From Anaerolineae bacterium (GTDB taxonomy: Bacteria; Chloroflexota; Anaerolineae; Anaerolineales; Anaerolineaceae), in the NCBI GenBank assembly GCA_013178185.1, contig JABLXC010000004.1, positions 1-64,000 on the forward strand: a DNA stretch of 64,000 bases, given 5' to 3'. Positions 8,351 through 16,920 of the stretch are shown piece after piece. The notes under the pieces are model-generated. The model ran no database searches and was not told the origin of the DNA. It saw only the letters and a program-made list of their open reading frames with translations. Position numbers and translations under genes: made by a program. How positions within the stretch are numbered: position 1 is the stretch's first letter; each line of letters begins with the position of its first letter.

Positions 8351-9230
8351 GGACAGGCTGTACTGTGGGACGCCTCGCCTCATCGAAGAAACCGACAATG
8401 CGCTCGGCATAGGCCTGCGGGTCTGCGGCGCGGTAACCACCGTGGCGCGCCCCGGGGACGATCCACAGGCGGGCGTTTGGCCCGGCGGCGGCAAGCTGCC
8501 TGTGCGCCTGGGTGCGCCCTATCTCCTCTTCGCCGTGCACCAGCAGCACCGGGCGCGGGCTGACCTGCGTTAGCGCGTCCACCGGGCTGACCTGGCCTGG
8601 CCAGATGCCGGTCAGCAGGGCATAGCAAAACGCGACCGCCCGCTGGACTTGCCATTGCGGGTGGTAAGCGGGCGCCTTTACGGCTGTGAACTCCTCGTAC
8701 AGATTGGCAAAGTTCCCCTCGGCAACCACAGCCCTCACTTCCGGACGCGCCGCGGCACCGTTGATCACCGCCGTCCCGCCCACCGAGAAGCCCAACGCGC
8801 CCACCCAGGTCACGCCCGGCTGCGCCAGGGCGAAATTGAGCATGGCGTCAAACTCGGCGGTCTCGCGCTGCCCCAGGGTAGAAAGCTCACCGGCGCAGGC
8901 GCGGCTGTCCAAAGTCAAAGCCCCATAGCCGTGCTGTGCCAACAGCGCCGCTTCTGGTAGCAGGGCATCTCGCCCAGCGCCTAAACCGCCCATCAAGAGG
9001 ATGACCGCCCCGTTCTGGGGCGCTTTCCACCATCCGTCCAGCGCCAGTCCGTCGGCAGTCGTCAACCTGACGGCGACAAAACCCTCCGGAGGCGAGCCCT
9101 GGGCCGGGCAGCCCGGATGGAGCAAAGCATAAGTGTAGAGGAAACTGAGTGATCCTAACAGCAGCAGATAGGCCAAAACCAGCCCCAACCCCAGCAGGAT
9201 CAGGAAACGCCGCCAGGGAAAAAGCCTCAT
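8340..9230 (-). CDS. Membrane-anchored alpha/beta hydrolase
   Basis: The protein has 296 residues. Residues 8-32 are a membrane anchor (ILLGLGLVLAYLLLLGSLSF), which places the catalytic domain outside or at the membrane surface. The fold is alpha/beta hydrolase: LLMGGLGAGRDAL in the oxyanion region, GFSVGG as the nucleophile elbow (Ser), PRPVLLVHGEEE with the acid position, and GARHGGY with the catalytic His. It resembles dienelactone-hydrolase or acyl-transferase-like peptidases of unknown substrate. Its start overlaps the isochorismatase stop by 4 nt (ATGA), so the two are translated together. The 3' end overlaps the convergent small gene by 11 bp. Confidence 0.8.
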   Translation of the reverse strand: MRLFPWRRFLILLGLGLVLAYLLLLGSLSFLYTYALLHPGCPAQGSPPEGFVAVRLTTADGLALDGWWKAPQNGAVILLMGGLGAGRDALLPEAALLAQHGYGALTLDSRACAGELSTLGQRETAEFDAMLNFALAQPGVTWVGALGFSVGGTAVINGAAARPEVRAVVAEGNFANLYEEFTAVKAPAYHPQWQVQRAVAFCYALLTGIWPGQVSPVDALTQVSPRPVLLVHGEEEIGRTQAHRQLAAAGPNARLWIVPGARHGGYRAADPQAYAERIVGFFDEARRPTVQPVLMR

Positions 9231-9793
9231 TTCACCAGGCGCGAAAGCCGCTTGAAGCGCTCATCGCCGGCAACCCCCAGCAACTGGAACACGATCGTTT
9301 CGGTGGGTGTGATCACCACTCCGGCCTGGCGCATGGTCTCCAGGCTCAACTTCCAGTTCAGCTTGGAGCGGCTACAAACCGCATCAGCGGCGACGAAAAC
9401 CTGCCAGCCGTCTTCCAAAAGGTCAAGGGCGGTCTGCAGGACGCACACGTGCGTCTCCATGCCGCACAGCAGCGCCGAACGCCGCCCGGTCGTCTTCAAC
9501 GCCTCCACAAAAGCCGGTTCGCCGCAGCAGGAAAACGACATCTTTTCCACCAGCGAGTTCACCCCCGCCAGGTTCAGCGCTGGCAGGGTGGGCCCCAGGC
9601 CGCGCCGGTACTGCTCGGTCACCAGGACGGGCATCTCAAATTCGTGCGCTGACGCCAGCAAGATATTGGTATTGCGCACCACCTGCGCCAGCGTCTTCTC
9701 AGGCATGGCAGCAGCCATCTTCTCCTGGATATCGATCACCACCAGCGCAAGGTCGGCAGCCGCCGGGCGAAAATCAGAGATGGGTCGGGTCAT
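9227..9793 (-). CDS. Isochorismatase-like cysteine hydrolase
   Basis: The protein has 188 residues from ATG 9793, which is preceded by GGAGG at the right spacing; a TTG one codon earlier is not needed. The catalytic triad pattern of the family is present: Asp in LALVVIDIQEKM, Lys in LVEKMSFSCCGE, and Cys in ALLCGMETHVCVLQTA. The substrate is unknown; related enzymes act on nicotinamide, ureido or carbamoyl compounds. It is the first gene of a two-gene operon with the membrane-bound alpha/beta hydrolase. Confidence 0.88.
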   Translation of the reverse strand: MTRPISDFRPAAADLALVVIDIQEKMAAAMPEKTLAQVVRNTNILLASAHEFEMPVLVTEQYRRGLGPTLPALNLAGVNSLVEKMSFSCCGEPAFVEALKTTGRRSALLCGMETHVCVLQTALDLLEDGWQVFVAADAVCSRSKLNWKLSLETMRQAGVVITPTETIVFQLLGVAGDERFKRLSRLVK

Positions 9794-10012
9794 CAAGCGC
9801 CTCCAAAATGCAGGATAGCGCTATCTTACCATGAAACCCGCCGCCGCATTTTGCACCTTGCCTGCTTTCTGGGCGAGGCGAGATTTCGCGGTTGGCGTGA
9901 AGATTTCTCGGTCGCAACGTCGCCCTTAAAACAAAGCCGCCATCAGGGCTTGATTCCGCTGATGACGGCGCTCTTGGTCGCTAAACTGTCTATGGAAAAG
10001 GTGGCCGGGGGC

Positions 10013-10633
10013 TTAGCCTTGCGCCTGATCGAACAAACGCCCCACAACATCCCAGTTCACGATACTCCAAAAATTCTTGACATATTCCGGCCGCCGGTTT
10101 TGGTATTTAAGATAATAGGCGTGTTCCCAGACGTCCAGCCCCAGCAGTGGTTTGTGCCCATCCATCAGGGGGCTGTCCTGGTTGGCGGTTGAGTACACCT
10201 GCAATTTTTTGTCGCCGTCCAGCACCAGCCAGGCCCAACCGGAGCCAAAGCGGGTGGTTGCGGCTGCGCTGAATTTCTCAATGAAGGTATCCAGAGACCC
10301 AAAGGAAGCGTTGATTTCTTTTTCCAACCGTCCTTTGGGTTGTTTGCTGCCGCCGGGGGCGATCCAATCCCAAAACAGCGAGTGGTTGTGATGCCCGCCG
10401 CCGTTGTTGCGCACCGCCGTGCGGATGCTTTCCGGCACCTGGGTGATGTTTTGTAAGAGCCACTCAATCGGTTTGCCTTGAAGTTCAGGCGCAGATTCCA
10501 GGGCTTTGTTGAGGTTGGTCACATAAGCGGCGTGGTGCTTGTCATGGTGAATTTCCATCGTCATGGCGTCAATGACAGGTTCAAGCGCATTGAACGCGTA
10601 TTTAAGAGGGGGGAGTTCAAACAATGTTGGCAT
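10013..10633 (-). CDS. sodA: Superoxide dismutase, Mn/Fe type
   Basis: The protein has 206 residues from ATG 10633, which follows AGGAAGG; the longer frame reaches into the promoter. It dismutates superoxide in the cytosol. Metal ligands are visible: His in [12 protein letters not shown], His in [11 protein letters not shown], and Asp and His in [11 protein letters not shown]. The FGSGWAWLV core is typical. The Gln in TANQDSPL is the position that favours manganese rather than iron. It is transcribed away from a nickel SOD 180 bp off, so the cell carries two SOD types under a shared control region. Confidence 0.95.
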   Translation of the reverse strand: MPTLFELPPLKYAFNALEPVIDAMTMEIHHDKHHAAYVTNLNKALESAPELQGKPIEWLLQNITQVPESIRTAVRNNGGGHHNHSLFWDWIAPGGSKQPKGRLEKEINASFGSLDTFIEKFSAAATTRFGSGWAWLVLDGDKKLQVYSTANQDSPLMDGHKPLLGLDVWEHAYYLKYQNRRPEYVKNFWSIVNWDVVGRLFDQAQG

Positions 10634-10667
10634 GATCAATCCTTCCTGTATAATTTGGATATATATG

Positions 10668-10696
10668 ATAATAATACTTATAATACTTCCTGTCAA
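10668..10696 (-). promoter_or_regulatory. Promoter of the Mn/Fe SOD and shared SOD control region
   Basis: On the minus strand TTGACA (10696-10691), 17 bp and TATTAT (10673-10668) form a good promoter. On the plus strand TATAAT at 10706-10711 can serve the Ni-SOD gene with a weak -35. The very AT-rich 10640-10735 stretch has overlapping ATAATACT-type repeats where a metal-responsive repressor could bind; this is inference. Confidence 0.7.
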
Positions 10697-10814
10697 TAAT
10701 TCTTGTATAATATTTTTATAAGAACGGCCTTACAATACGCCAGCGAACAGGCTGGCTGGCAAAGGGTGGGCAAGAAGGCTTCTAATTTTCACGAATACAA
10801 AAGGAGAATAGATC

Positions 10815-11315
10815 ATGATTGAGAAAATTCTGACAAAGTTGGACAGGTTGTTGCACTTTGAGCGCGCCAGGGCGCATTGCGATATCCCCTGCGGTATTTA
10901 CGACCCGCACCTTTCGCAGCTGGCGGCTCTGACGGTCATCCGCATGGTTGACCTGATGGCAGAGCTTTCTGGCATGGAGAAGAAAGAGAATATCGAGTAC
11001 CATAACAGCATGTCGCGCTATGTCGCCATCAAAGAAGAACATGCCGAATTGTGCAAGCGCGAGGTGAGGGTCATTTGGGGCGATTACATCAAGCAGGAAC
11101 ATCTTGATAAATATCCTGAGCTGGCAGGCCTGGTTCACAAGATCATGCAGCTTGGGTCAAAATCCCGCCAGACTGCCAGCAGGGAGACTGCGCTGGAACT
11201 GTTGAAGGCCGTGAACCGCTTTGCGGAAATCTATTGGGAAACAAAGAACATCCCCACCAAAAGAGTCAAGGCTCCCTACAAACCGGGCGAAGAGGTTGTT
11301 TACCCGGTCTTATGA
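10815..11315 (+). CDS. sodN: Nickel superoxide dismutase precursor
   Basis: The protein has 166 residues. The nickel hook HCDIPCGIYDP begins at residue 21. In this family a protease must free the N-terminal His, and Cys22, Cys26 and the His1 amine hold nickel; the 20-residue leader ending in RARA fits this. The rest is a four-helix bundle (LAALTVIRMVDLMAEL, TALELLKAVNRFAEIYW). GGAGAA precedes ATG 10815. The stop overlaps the start of the predicted maturation protease. It stands head to head with the Mn/Fe SOD, an arrangement that fits exchange of the two enzymes according to nickel supply, as known from Streptomyces. Confidence 0.95.
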   Translation: MIEKILTKLDRLLHFERARAHCDIPCGIYDPHLSQLAALTVIRMVDLMAELSGMEKKENIEYHNSMSRYVAIKEEHAELCKREVRVIWGDYIKQEHLDKYPELAGLVHKIMQLGSKSRQTASRETALELLKAVNRFAEIYWETKNIPTKRVKAPYKPGEEVVYPVL

Positions 11316-11617
11316 TCCTGTTCAAACTGCTGAAGGTAACAGGCAGCAGCCTTGAACCCGAATTCAAGGAAGGGGATTTTGTCGGCATATCCGGCATCCC
11401 CTTCCTGTTTCATCCCCCTCAAACAGGCGATGTGATCGTCTTCCGCAAGCCGCCCTATGGAACGATGATCAAGACCATCGCGCGCGTCGAACCAGGGCAA
11501 AAAGAGATCGAGGTGTGGGGCACGCACAAAGACAGCGTGGACAGCCGCAGCTTCGGCCCGATATCTTTTGACTCTGTCATAGGAAAGGTGATCTGGCGCA
11601 TACACAACAGAAGATAA
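11312..11617 (+). CDS. sodX: Ni-SOD maturation protease, S24/S26 signal-peptidase-like
   Basis: The protein has 101 residues from ATG 11312, which overlaps the sodN stop (ATGA); an upstream in-frame ATG inside sodN is not likely. The S26 motifs are present: VTGSSLEPEFKEGD with the nucleophile Ser, a GDVIVFRKP strand, and Lys in MIKTIARV as the general base. It ends in SVIGKVIW. Proteins of this type remove the leader that precedes the HCxxPC hook of Ni-SOD, so the coupling to sodN is as expected. No membrane anchor is seen. Confidence 0.9.
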   Translation: MILFKLLKVTGSSLEPEFKEGDFVGISGIPFLFHPPQTGDVIVFRKPPYGTMIKTIARVEPGQKEIEVWGTHKDSVDSRSFGPISFDSVIGKVIWRIHNRR

Positions 11618-11729
11618 GCGTCTTTACGCTCCCGGCCACCCTTGCAGCTTTTTGCTTTATGAGGTGGAGGGGAGAATCCGTTATAATCGAAGCGGTTTGG
11701 ATAAAATCTTCTGGTCTTTTGGAGGCAGC

Positions 11730-12188
11730 ATGATCCTGAAAGGGGAGGGATTTGAGATACGCCCGCTGACAACCTGCAAACTGGATGCGGCAGCGCAAGT
11801 TTACCGCCAGGCCGATGGAGGGCGCGTCTCCAGCCAGACCGTATTGGAGGATATGACGCTTTCTCAGCAGGCGGGAGGCGTTTTTTGCGGAATTTTCGAC
11901 CGGCAGGATGAACTGGTGGGCGTGCTGGACTTTATCCCCGCCAATTACGCCGGCCGCGCCGGGGATGCCTGCATCCGTGCATTGAAGATAGCCGCCCCAT
12001 ATCGTGGGCGTGGCTATGCAAGCAAGGCCGTTAAACGGCTTGAAGAAGAACTGCGCAAGGATGGGCAGGCCAGGCGGTTGTGGGCTTGCTTTGTGGGAAG
12101 CTGCCCCACCAGGCGAGCGTTTGCCATGGAGCTTGGTTTCCGCCCGGTGGAAGAAGGTGGCGATATCCTGGTCAAAAACCTGGCCTGA
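11730..12188 (+). CDS. GNAT family N-acetyltransferase
   Basis: The protein has 152 residues from ATG 11730 (GGAGG at 11721-11725); the in-frame ATG at 11652 lies before a TATAAT at 11682. The acetyl-CoA loop is IAAPYRGRGYASKAV, the usual R/Q-x-x-G-x-G/A motif, and FAMELGFRPVEEGGD is the common late motif. The first strand FEIRPLTTCKLDAAAQVY is typical. The acceptor is unknown. It follows sodX by about 110 bp but probably has its own promoter. Confidence 0.85.
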   Translation: MILKGEGFEIRPLTTCKLDAAAQVYRQADGGRVSSQTVLEDMTLSQQAGGVFCGIFDRQDELVGVLDFIPANYAGRAGDACIRALKIAAPYRGRGYASKAVKRLEEELRKDGQARRLWACFVGSCPTRRAFAMELGFRPVEEGGDILVKNLA

Positions 12189-12255
12189 TCTCGCCCGAAC
12201 CTGAACTTGAACCCTGAGCGGTTCATTCATATTCTTATCAATCAAAGGATTCCCG

Positions 12256-12774
12256 ATGACAGAAAAAAACTTGCAATGGTCAAAACCTCCCCAGATGGAA
12301 ATTGACCCTAAAAAGCGCTACACCGCCACACTTAAAACCGACCTGGGCGAGATCGTGTTGGATTTATTTGCAGATAAAGTCCCCAACACCGTGAACAATT
12401 TTGTCTTTTTGGCGCGCCAGGGATATTACAACGGCACAATTTTTCACCGCGTGATCAAAGATTTTATGGCGCAGGGCGGCGATCCGACCGGCACGGGGAT
12501 GGGCGGGCCGGGCTACCGGTTTGCCGATGAATTCCATCCCACCCTGAAGCACAATCAACCCGGCGTCCTCTCCATGGCAAACGCCGGGCCGGGCACCAAC
12601 GGATCGCAGTTTTTTATCACGCATGTGCCGACGCCGTGGCTGGATCAGAAGCACAGCGTCTTTGGGCAGGTAACTGCCGGTATGGATGTTCTGCTTTCAA
12701 TCCCGGAACGCGACCCGCGCGCGGTCAACAGCCCCGCCGTCAAGCTGCTTTCTGTCGTGATCGAAGAAAAGTAG
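12256..12774 (+). CDS. Cyclophilin-type peptidyl-prolyl cis-trans isomerase
   Basis: The protein has 172 residues, is cytosolic, and has no signal peptide. Cyclophilin landmarks are [19 protein letters not shown], which includes the catalytic Arg and the Phe/Gln pair, then [17 protein letters not shown] and [12 protein letters not shown]. It catalyses isomerisation of Xaa-Pro bonds in protein folding. AAAGGATT precedes ATG 12256. A strong terminator follows. It is a single-gene unit. Confidence 0.95.
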   Translation: MTEKNLQWSKPPQMEIDPKKRYTATLKTDLGEIVLDLFADKVPNTVNNFVFLARQGYYNGTIFHRVIKDFMAQGGDPTGTGMGGPGYRFADEFHPTLKHNQPGVLSMANAGPGTNGSQFFITHVPTPWLDQKHSVFGQVTAGMDVLLSIPERDPRAVNSPAVKLLSVVIEEK

Positions 12775-12800
12775 CCCGCTCCTTTTTTCCGCTTTGCAGG

Positions 12801-12839
12801 CAGCTCCCGGCAGGAATAGAGGGAGCTGTTTTTATTTTT
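12801..12839 (+). terminator. Intrinsic terminator after the cyclophilin gene
   Basis: CAGCTCCC (12801-12808) pairs with GGGAGCTG (12821-12828), followed by TTTTTATTTTT. Confidence 0.9.
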
Positions 12840-12955
12840 GTCCGCAACTTGGAGAATTACAGGGTGTTATTGACTCAAAACTGATAGCCTTTGATAGTTT
12901 TGATGTTTTATTTTTATGACGATCACTGGTGTAGACAAGCCAAAAGAGGTGAAAG

Positions 12956-13396
12956 ATGAATACAGTCAGACAATTATTGCAATTGAAAGGTGATTTCACC
13001 TGGACCGTCCGTCCAGAAGACACCGTGTTCGAAGCGCTTCGCTTGATGGCCGAGAAAGATGTCAGCGCGCTGCCTGTGATGGAAGGGAACCAGGTGGTTG
13101 GGGTGATCGCCGAAAGGGATTACGCTCGAAAAGTGATCCTGCGAGGGAAGGCCTCGAAAGAAACGCTGGTCAAAGAGATCATGATCAAGGATTTTCCCTG
13201 CATCCATCCCGACCAAACTGTTGAAGAATGCATGGAGGTGATGACCCATCGCCGCGTCCACCATCTGGTGGTGATGGAAGACAACCGGCTGGTGGGCATT
13301 GTCTCCAGTGGCGATATCGTCCGCGACATCATTTACACACAACGCAAGAAACTCAGCATCCTGGAAGGCCGCACACTGGCGAACCTGTTTGTGTAG
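12956..13396 (+). CDS. Tandem CBS-domain protein
   Basis: The protein has 146 residues and consists of two CBS domains and little else. The first runs from VRPEDTVFEALRLMAEKDV to GVIAERDYARKV. The second runs from IHPDQTVEECMEVMTHRRV to LVGIVSSGDIVRDII. Such stand-alone pairs bind adenine nucleotides and act as energy sensors; the partner is not shown by the neighbours. AGAGGTGAAAG precedes ATG 12956. The gene is alone. Confidence 0.9.
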   Translation: MNTVRQLLQLKGDFTWTVRPEDTVFEALRLMAEKDVSALPVMEGNQVVGVIAERDYARKVILRGKASKETLVKEIMIKDFPCIHPDQTVEECMEVMTHRRVHHLVVMEDNRLVGIVSSGDIVRDIIYTQRKKLSILEGRTLANLFV

Positions 13397-13698
13397 CGCA
13401 AGCCTAATCTCTGGATTTCTGCCGCCGCCCAATCTGCCGGGCGGCGGCTTCCATTTGACAAGGGATTGAAGGTAGAAGGACTGAAACGGCTCAAAATAAA
13501 TGTTCGCAAAAGCTTTATACCGTTAAGTCACGGTGAATTTATTCTTATCCCAAGTTAAGAAAAACTTTACAAAAAGTGGTATAATTTGTCCTTGCATTCT
13601 GCCGGGGAGCCTGAGAGTAGAAACAGTCAAGCACAGGGTTCAATTTGTATAGGATTGTATTCAATAGATTTCCAAATTTTACATAAGGAGAATATGAC
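13397..13698 (+). promoter_or_regulatory. Leader region of importer A with hairpin and extended -10 promoter
   Basis: This 302-bp stretch has no gene. A perfect 10-bp hairpin (GCCGCCGCCC 13421-13430 / GGGCGGCGGC 13439-13448) ends the CBS gene. The extended -10 TGGTATAAT (13577-13585) has only a weak -35 upstream. It gives a leader of about 105 nt with a GC-rich segment (GCCGGGGAGCCTGAGAG) that could fold, but no known riboswitch class matches. Confidence 0.55.
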
Positions 13699-14772
13699 AT
13701 GAAGAGACGCCTATTGACCCTATTTGCATTCATCACTATCCTGTCTCTGTTGGCAGCCTGTGGCGGCCAGCAGGCGACAGAAGCGCCTAAAGCCGAAGAG
13801 CCAACCAAAGCGGCAGAAGCGCCTAAAGCCGAAGAGCCGACCAAAGCAGCAGAACCCGCCGCCGAAGTTAAATTCAAGGCCGGTTTGCTGGCCCCGGGCC
13901 CTGTCAACGATGGCGGCTGGAACCAGACCGCTTATGAAGGGCTCAAGAAGATCGAAGCTGAATTGGGCGCCGAGATCAGCTACGTAGAGACCGAGCAATC
14001 ACCGGCGGCTTTTGAAAAAGCGCTGCGCGATTACGCCTCGCAGGGTTACCAGTTTATTCTTGCTCATGGCAATGAATATACCGATGCAGCCGTCACCGTT
14101 GCGCCCGATTATCCCAATACCTTCTTCTTCCTCTCCAGCAGCCGCTTCTTTGATCCCAAAGTGCCGAACGTCGTTGGCCTGAACACCGATAGCAGCCAGC
14201 CATGCTATGTTTTTGGTTACGTTGCTGCTAAAATGGGCAAAGGCGCCGGTTTGATCGGCGGCATGGAAATCCCCCCCATTGCAGAAGCTTTCACCGGGTT
14301 CATCAATGGCGCCAAAGCGGTAAACCCCGATTTCCCTGTAAAAGTAACCTATTTGGGTAACTGGACGGATACCGCCGCAGCGAAAGAGGCCGCGATCAGT
14401 TATGTGGATGGCGGCGCGGATGTGCTGTTGGGCAACGCCGATTTTGCAACGCAGGGCGTTTTCCAGGCTATGGCTGAAAAGAAGGTGATGGGCTTCAGCA
14501 TGTTCGGTGATAACACCGATAAAGCCCCGGAAAGCATTTTGATTAATTACCTGTCAGATTACGGTGAAGGTCTCCTTGAAATTGCTTCGCAGGTTAAGGA
14601 CGGCACCTTCAAACCGACCAGTAATTATGAGTTTGGTCTGAAGGATGAAAAAGTGATGTGGCTCGTCTACAACGAAAAAGCCGCCACTCCCGTGCCCGCT
14701 GACCTTCGCAAGGAAATCGAAGGCGTTATTGCTAAGATTGCCTCAGGCGAAATCAACACCCTGGCCAAGTAA
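13699..14772 (+). CDS. BMP-family substrate-binding lipoprotein, importer A
   Basis: The protein has 357 residues. The lipobox LLAACGG places the mature protein on the membrane from Cys at about residue 21. A two-copy 36-nt tandem repeat (13780-13851) codes for a TEAPKAEEPTKA-type flexible linker. The BMP (Bmp/PnrA) domain begins at FKAGLLAPGPVNDGGWNQ and contains RDYASQGYQFILAHGNEY, FFFLSSSR and GLIGGMEIPPI. The family binds nucleosides and related purine compounds. It is the first gene of importer A and is separated from the permease gene by a hairpin at 14818. It is a close paralogue of the orphan lipoprotein at 28894 (both have NTDSSQP and YLGNWTD). Confidence 0.93.
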   Translation: MKRRLLTLFAFITILSLLAACGGQQATEAPKAEEPTKAAEAPKAEEPTKAAEPAAEVKFKAGLLAPGPVNDGGWNQTAYEGLKKIEAELGAEISYVETEQSPAAFEKALRDYASQGYQFILAHGNEYTDAAVTVAPDYPNTFFFLSSSRFFDPKVPNVVGLNTDSSQPCYVFGYVAAKMGKGAGLIGGMEIPPIAEAFTGFINGAKAVNPDFPVKVTYLGNWTDTAAAKEAAISYVDGGADVLLGNADFATQGVFQAMAEKKVMGFSMFGDNTDKAPESILINYLSDYGEGLLEIASQVKDGTFKPTSNYEFGLKDEKVMWLVYNEKAATPVPADLRKEIEGVIAKIASGEINTLAK

Positions 14773-14817
14773 AAGCGCTTGCCCCTATGCCTGAAAACTG
14801 AGCAGGATGCAGATGAG

Positions 14818-14856
14818 GTGTTGTTGGCAGGGCAACCTGCCAGCAACACTTTTGTT
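14818..14856 (+). terminator. Hairpin with T-run between the binding protein and permease genes of importer A
   Basis: GTGTTGTTGGCAGG pairs with CCTGCCAGCAACAC over a GCAA loop, with one bulge, followed by TTTTGTT. It probably lets only part of the transcripts reach the permease genes. Confidence 0.8.
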
Positions 14857-14908
14857 AATTTATGAGATAATTCACTTCATTAGAAACGCTTAGGAAGGGA
14901 AAAGGACC

Positions 14909-15964
14909 ATGAATTGGGTGAATTTCCGGGCGAGATTAAAAAAAGTATTCAGGAGTGCTTGGACGCCGTTCGCCGCCATTCCGATTGCGTTGCTGCTGGG
15001 TGGAGGGGTTCTTTTGCTGGCAGGGTACAACCCTATCACAGCCTATGAAGCCATGTGGCAGGGCGCATTTAAGGACAAGACAGCTTTCACAGAAGTTCTG
15101 ATTAAGGCTACTCCGCTTATGTTTATTGGGGCAGGCCTGGCGGTGGCTTTCAAGTGCAGTATCTGGAACATCGGCGCTGAAGGTCAATTTTACGCTGGCG
15201 CAGTCATGGCGACGGTGGTAGGAATTTATCTGGGCGATCTGCCCCGCTTCATCCTGATGCCGCTGGTGTTAATCGTGGGTGTGATCGGGGGAGCGCTTTG
15301 GGGAATGATCCCTGCATATCTCAAGAATCGTTTTGGCGCCAGCGAAGTAGTTACGACGATTATGTTAAATTATGTAGCCATCTACATTACGGGCTACCTG
15401 GTAACGGGGCCGATGATCGAAACCAAAGGAATGTTTCCACAAACGCCAAAGATCAGCGCCGCTGCCTGGTTGCCGCGCTTTTTCCCCCCCACGCGGTTGC
15501 ACATCGGATTCATTATTGCCGTTTTACTGGCCATTATCCTTTATATCGTCATCTTTAAAACCAGCATAGGCTATACCATCCGCGCGGTTGGGATCAACCC
15601 GATAGCTGCCCGCTATGCCGGTATCAACGTCAGAAAAAACATTCTGCTGGCAATGGCCATCAGCGGCGGCGCGGCGGGGCTGGCCGGTTCAGTTGAAGTG
15701 GCTGCCATTTCTTACCGTCTCTATCAACTCATCTCCCCAGGGTTTGGTTTCGACGGCATTGCGGTTTCGCTGCTCGTCAACAACAACCCGTTGGGAGTCA
15801 TCTTCTCTGGCTTCCTGTTTGGCGCGCTTCGTTCGGGCGCCGAGGTGATGATGATGACCGCCAAGGTTCCTTCGGTCCTGGTGTATTTCATTCAGGGGTT
15901 AGTCATCCTTTCCGTGGTTGCCTTTGGCGCTTATCGGGCCACGACAAAAGAGATAGAGGAGTGA
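14909..15964 (+). CDS. BMP-type ABC importer A, permease 1
   Basis: This integral membrane protein has 351 residues and about 8-10 hydrophobic helices starting at PFAAIPIALLLGGGVLLLAG. Family landmarks are KCSIWNIGAEGQFYAGA, NRFGASEVVTTIMLNYVAIY and the late GFGFDGIAVSLLVNNNPLGV. It is the YufP-like half of a two-permease nucleoside-type importer. The stop overlaps the next start. AGGAAGGGAAAAGGACC precedes ATG 14909. Confidence 0.93.
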   Translation: MNWVNFRARLKKVFRSAWTPFAAIPIALLLGGGVLLLAGYNPITAYEAMWQGAFKDKTAFTEVLIKATPLMFIGAGLAVAFKCSIWNIGAEGQFYAGAVMATVVGIYLGDLPRFILMPLVLIVGVIGGALWGMIPAYLKNRFGASEVVTTIMLNYVAIYITGYLVTGPMIETKGMFPQTPKISAAAWLPRFFPPTRLHIGFIIAVLLAIILYIVIFKTSIGYTIRAVGINPIAARYAGINVRKNILLAMAISGGAAGLAGSVEVAAISYRLYQLISPGFGFDGIAVSLLVNNNPLGVIFSGFLFGALRSGAEVMMMTAKVPSVLVYFIQGLVILSVVAFGAYRATTKEIEE

Positions 15965-16908
15965 GGGAAACGATGGATCTCCTGCCTGTAGTGATTTTTC
16001 TTCAAAGTATCCTTGCCGCTACCTGGCGCATGGCGACGCCGATTCTGTACGCGGCAGTGGGCGAAATTTTTTCTGAGCGCGCTGGCGTGTTGAACATCGG
16101 ACTGGAAGGCGTCATGCTGATCGGCGCGTTTGCCGGTTATTCGGTGGCTTACGAATCGGGTAATCTCATCCTTGGCCTGCTGGCTGCGATCGCCAGCGGA
16201 ATTCTGAGCGGCTTGATCTTTAGTTTTTTTACAATCACCGTCAAAGCCAATCAGATTGTGGTCGGTGCGGCATATAATATGATCGGCATGGGCATCACGG
16301 GCGTTCTCTACCGCGTATTTTATGCAGAAAGCGGCAGAGCGCTCAGTTTGAAAACTTTTGCTCCCATTGAAATTCCTTTCTTAAGCCAGATCCCCTTCTT
16401 GGGCGAAGTGTTGTTTAAACATAACATCATGGTGTACGCCACCCTTCTGCTGGTGCCGCTGGCGACTTTTGTCCTATATAAAACGGCGTTTGGCCTGTCT
16501 ATCCGCTCGGTCGGCGAACATCCCAAGGCGGCCGATACGGTTGGCATCAACGTCAACAGGACGCGTTACTTTGCAGTGATCATTGCAACCACCCTGGCGG
16601 CTATTGGCGGCGCTTTCCTCGTCCTGGCTTATGCAGACCAATTTGTTGAAGGGATCGTTACCGGACGCGGCTTTATTGCATTGGCAGTGGTCGTTTTTGG
16701 CGGATGGAGCCCTTGGGGGGCGATGGGAGCCTCCTTGTTGTTTGGGATATTCTATGCCTTGCAGCTTCGTCTTCAGGCGATGGGGAATATCATGATTCCC
16801 TATCAGTTCTTGCAAGCGCTTCCCTACGTGGTGACGGTTTTGGTTTTGATCGGGCTGACCAAACGGCGCGTCCAGGCGCCAAAAGCGCTGGGCGTTCCCT
16901 ATAAGTAG
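15961..16908 (+). CDS. BMP-type ABC importer A, permease 2
   Basis: The protein has 315 residues and about 8 membrane helices. The YufQ-like signature is AAVGEIFSERAGVLNIGLEG, with TVKANQIVVGAAYNMIGMG and GRGFIALAVVVFGGWSPWGA further on. It pairs with permease 1 to form the channel. The GTG at 15961 overlaps the previous stop by 4 nt; an ATG at 15973 is a possible alternative start. The ATPase gene follows after 12 nt. Confidence 0.92.
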   Translation: MRETMDLLPVVIFLQSILAATWRMATPILYAAVGEIFSERAGVLNIGLEGVMLIGAFAGYSVAYESGNLILGLLAAIASGILSGLIFSFFTITVKANQIVVGAAYNMIGMGITGVLYRVFYAESGRALSLKTFAPIEIPFLSQIPFLGEVLFKHNIMVYATLLLVPLATFVLYKTAFGLSIRSVGEHPKAADTVGINVNRTRYFAVIIATTLAAIGGAFLVLAYADQFVEGIVTGRGFIALAVVVFGGWSPWGAMGASLLFGIFYALQLRLQAMGNIMIPYQFLQALPYVVTVLVLIGLTKRRVQAPKALGVPYK

Positions 16909-16920
16909 CAGGAGGCTGGC

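Noticed and set aside
13587-13640. Possible TPP-like motif (GGGGAGCCTGAGAG) before importer A
   Set aside because: The second conserved TPP segment (GAACCTGA with the following hairpin) is missing.
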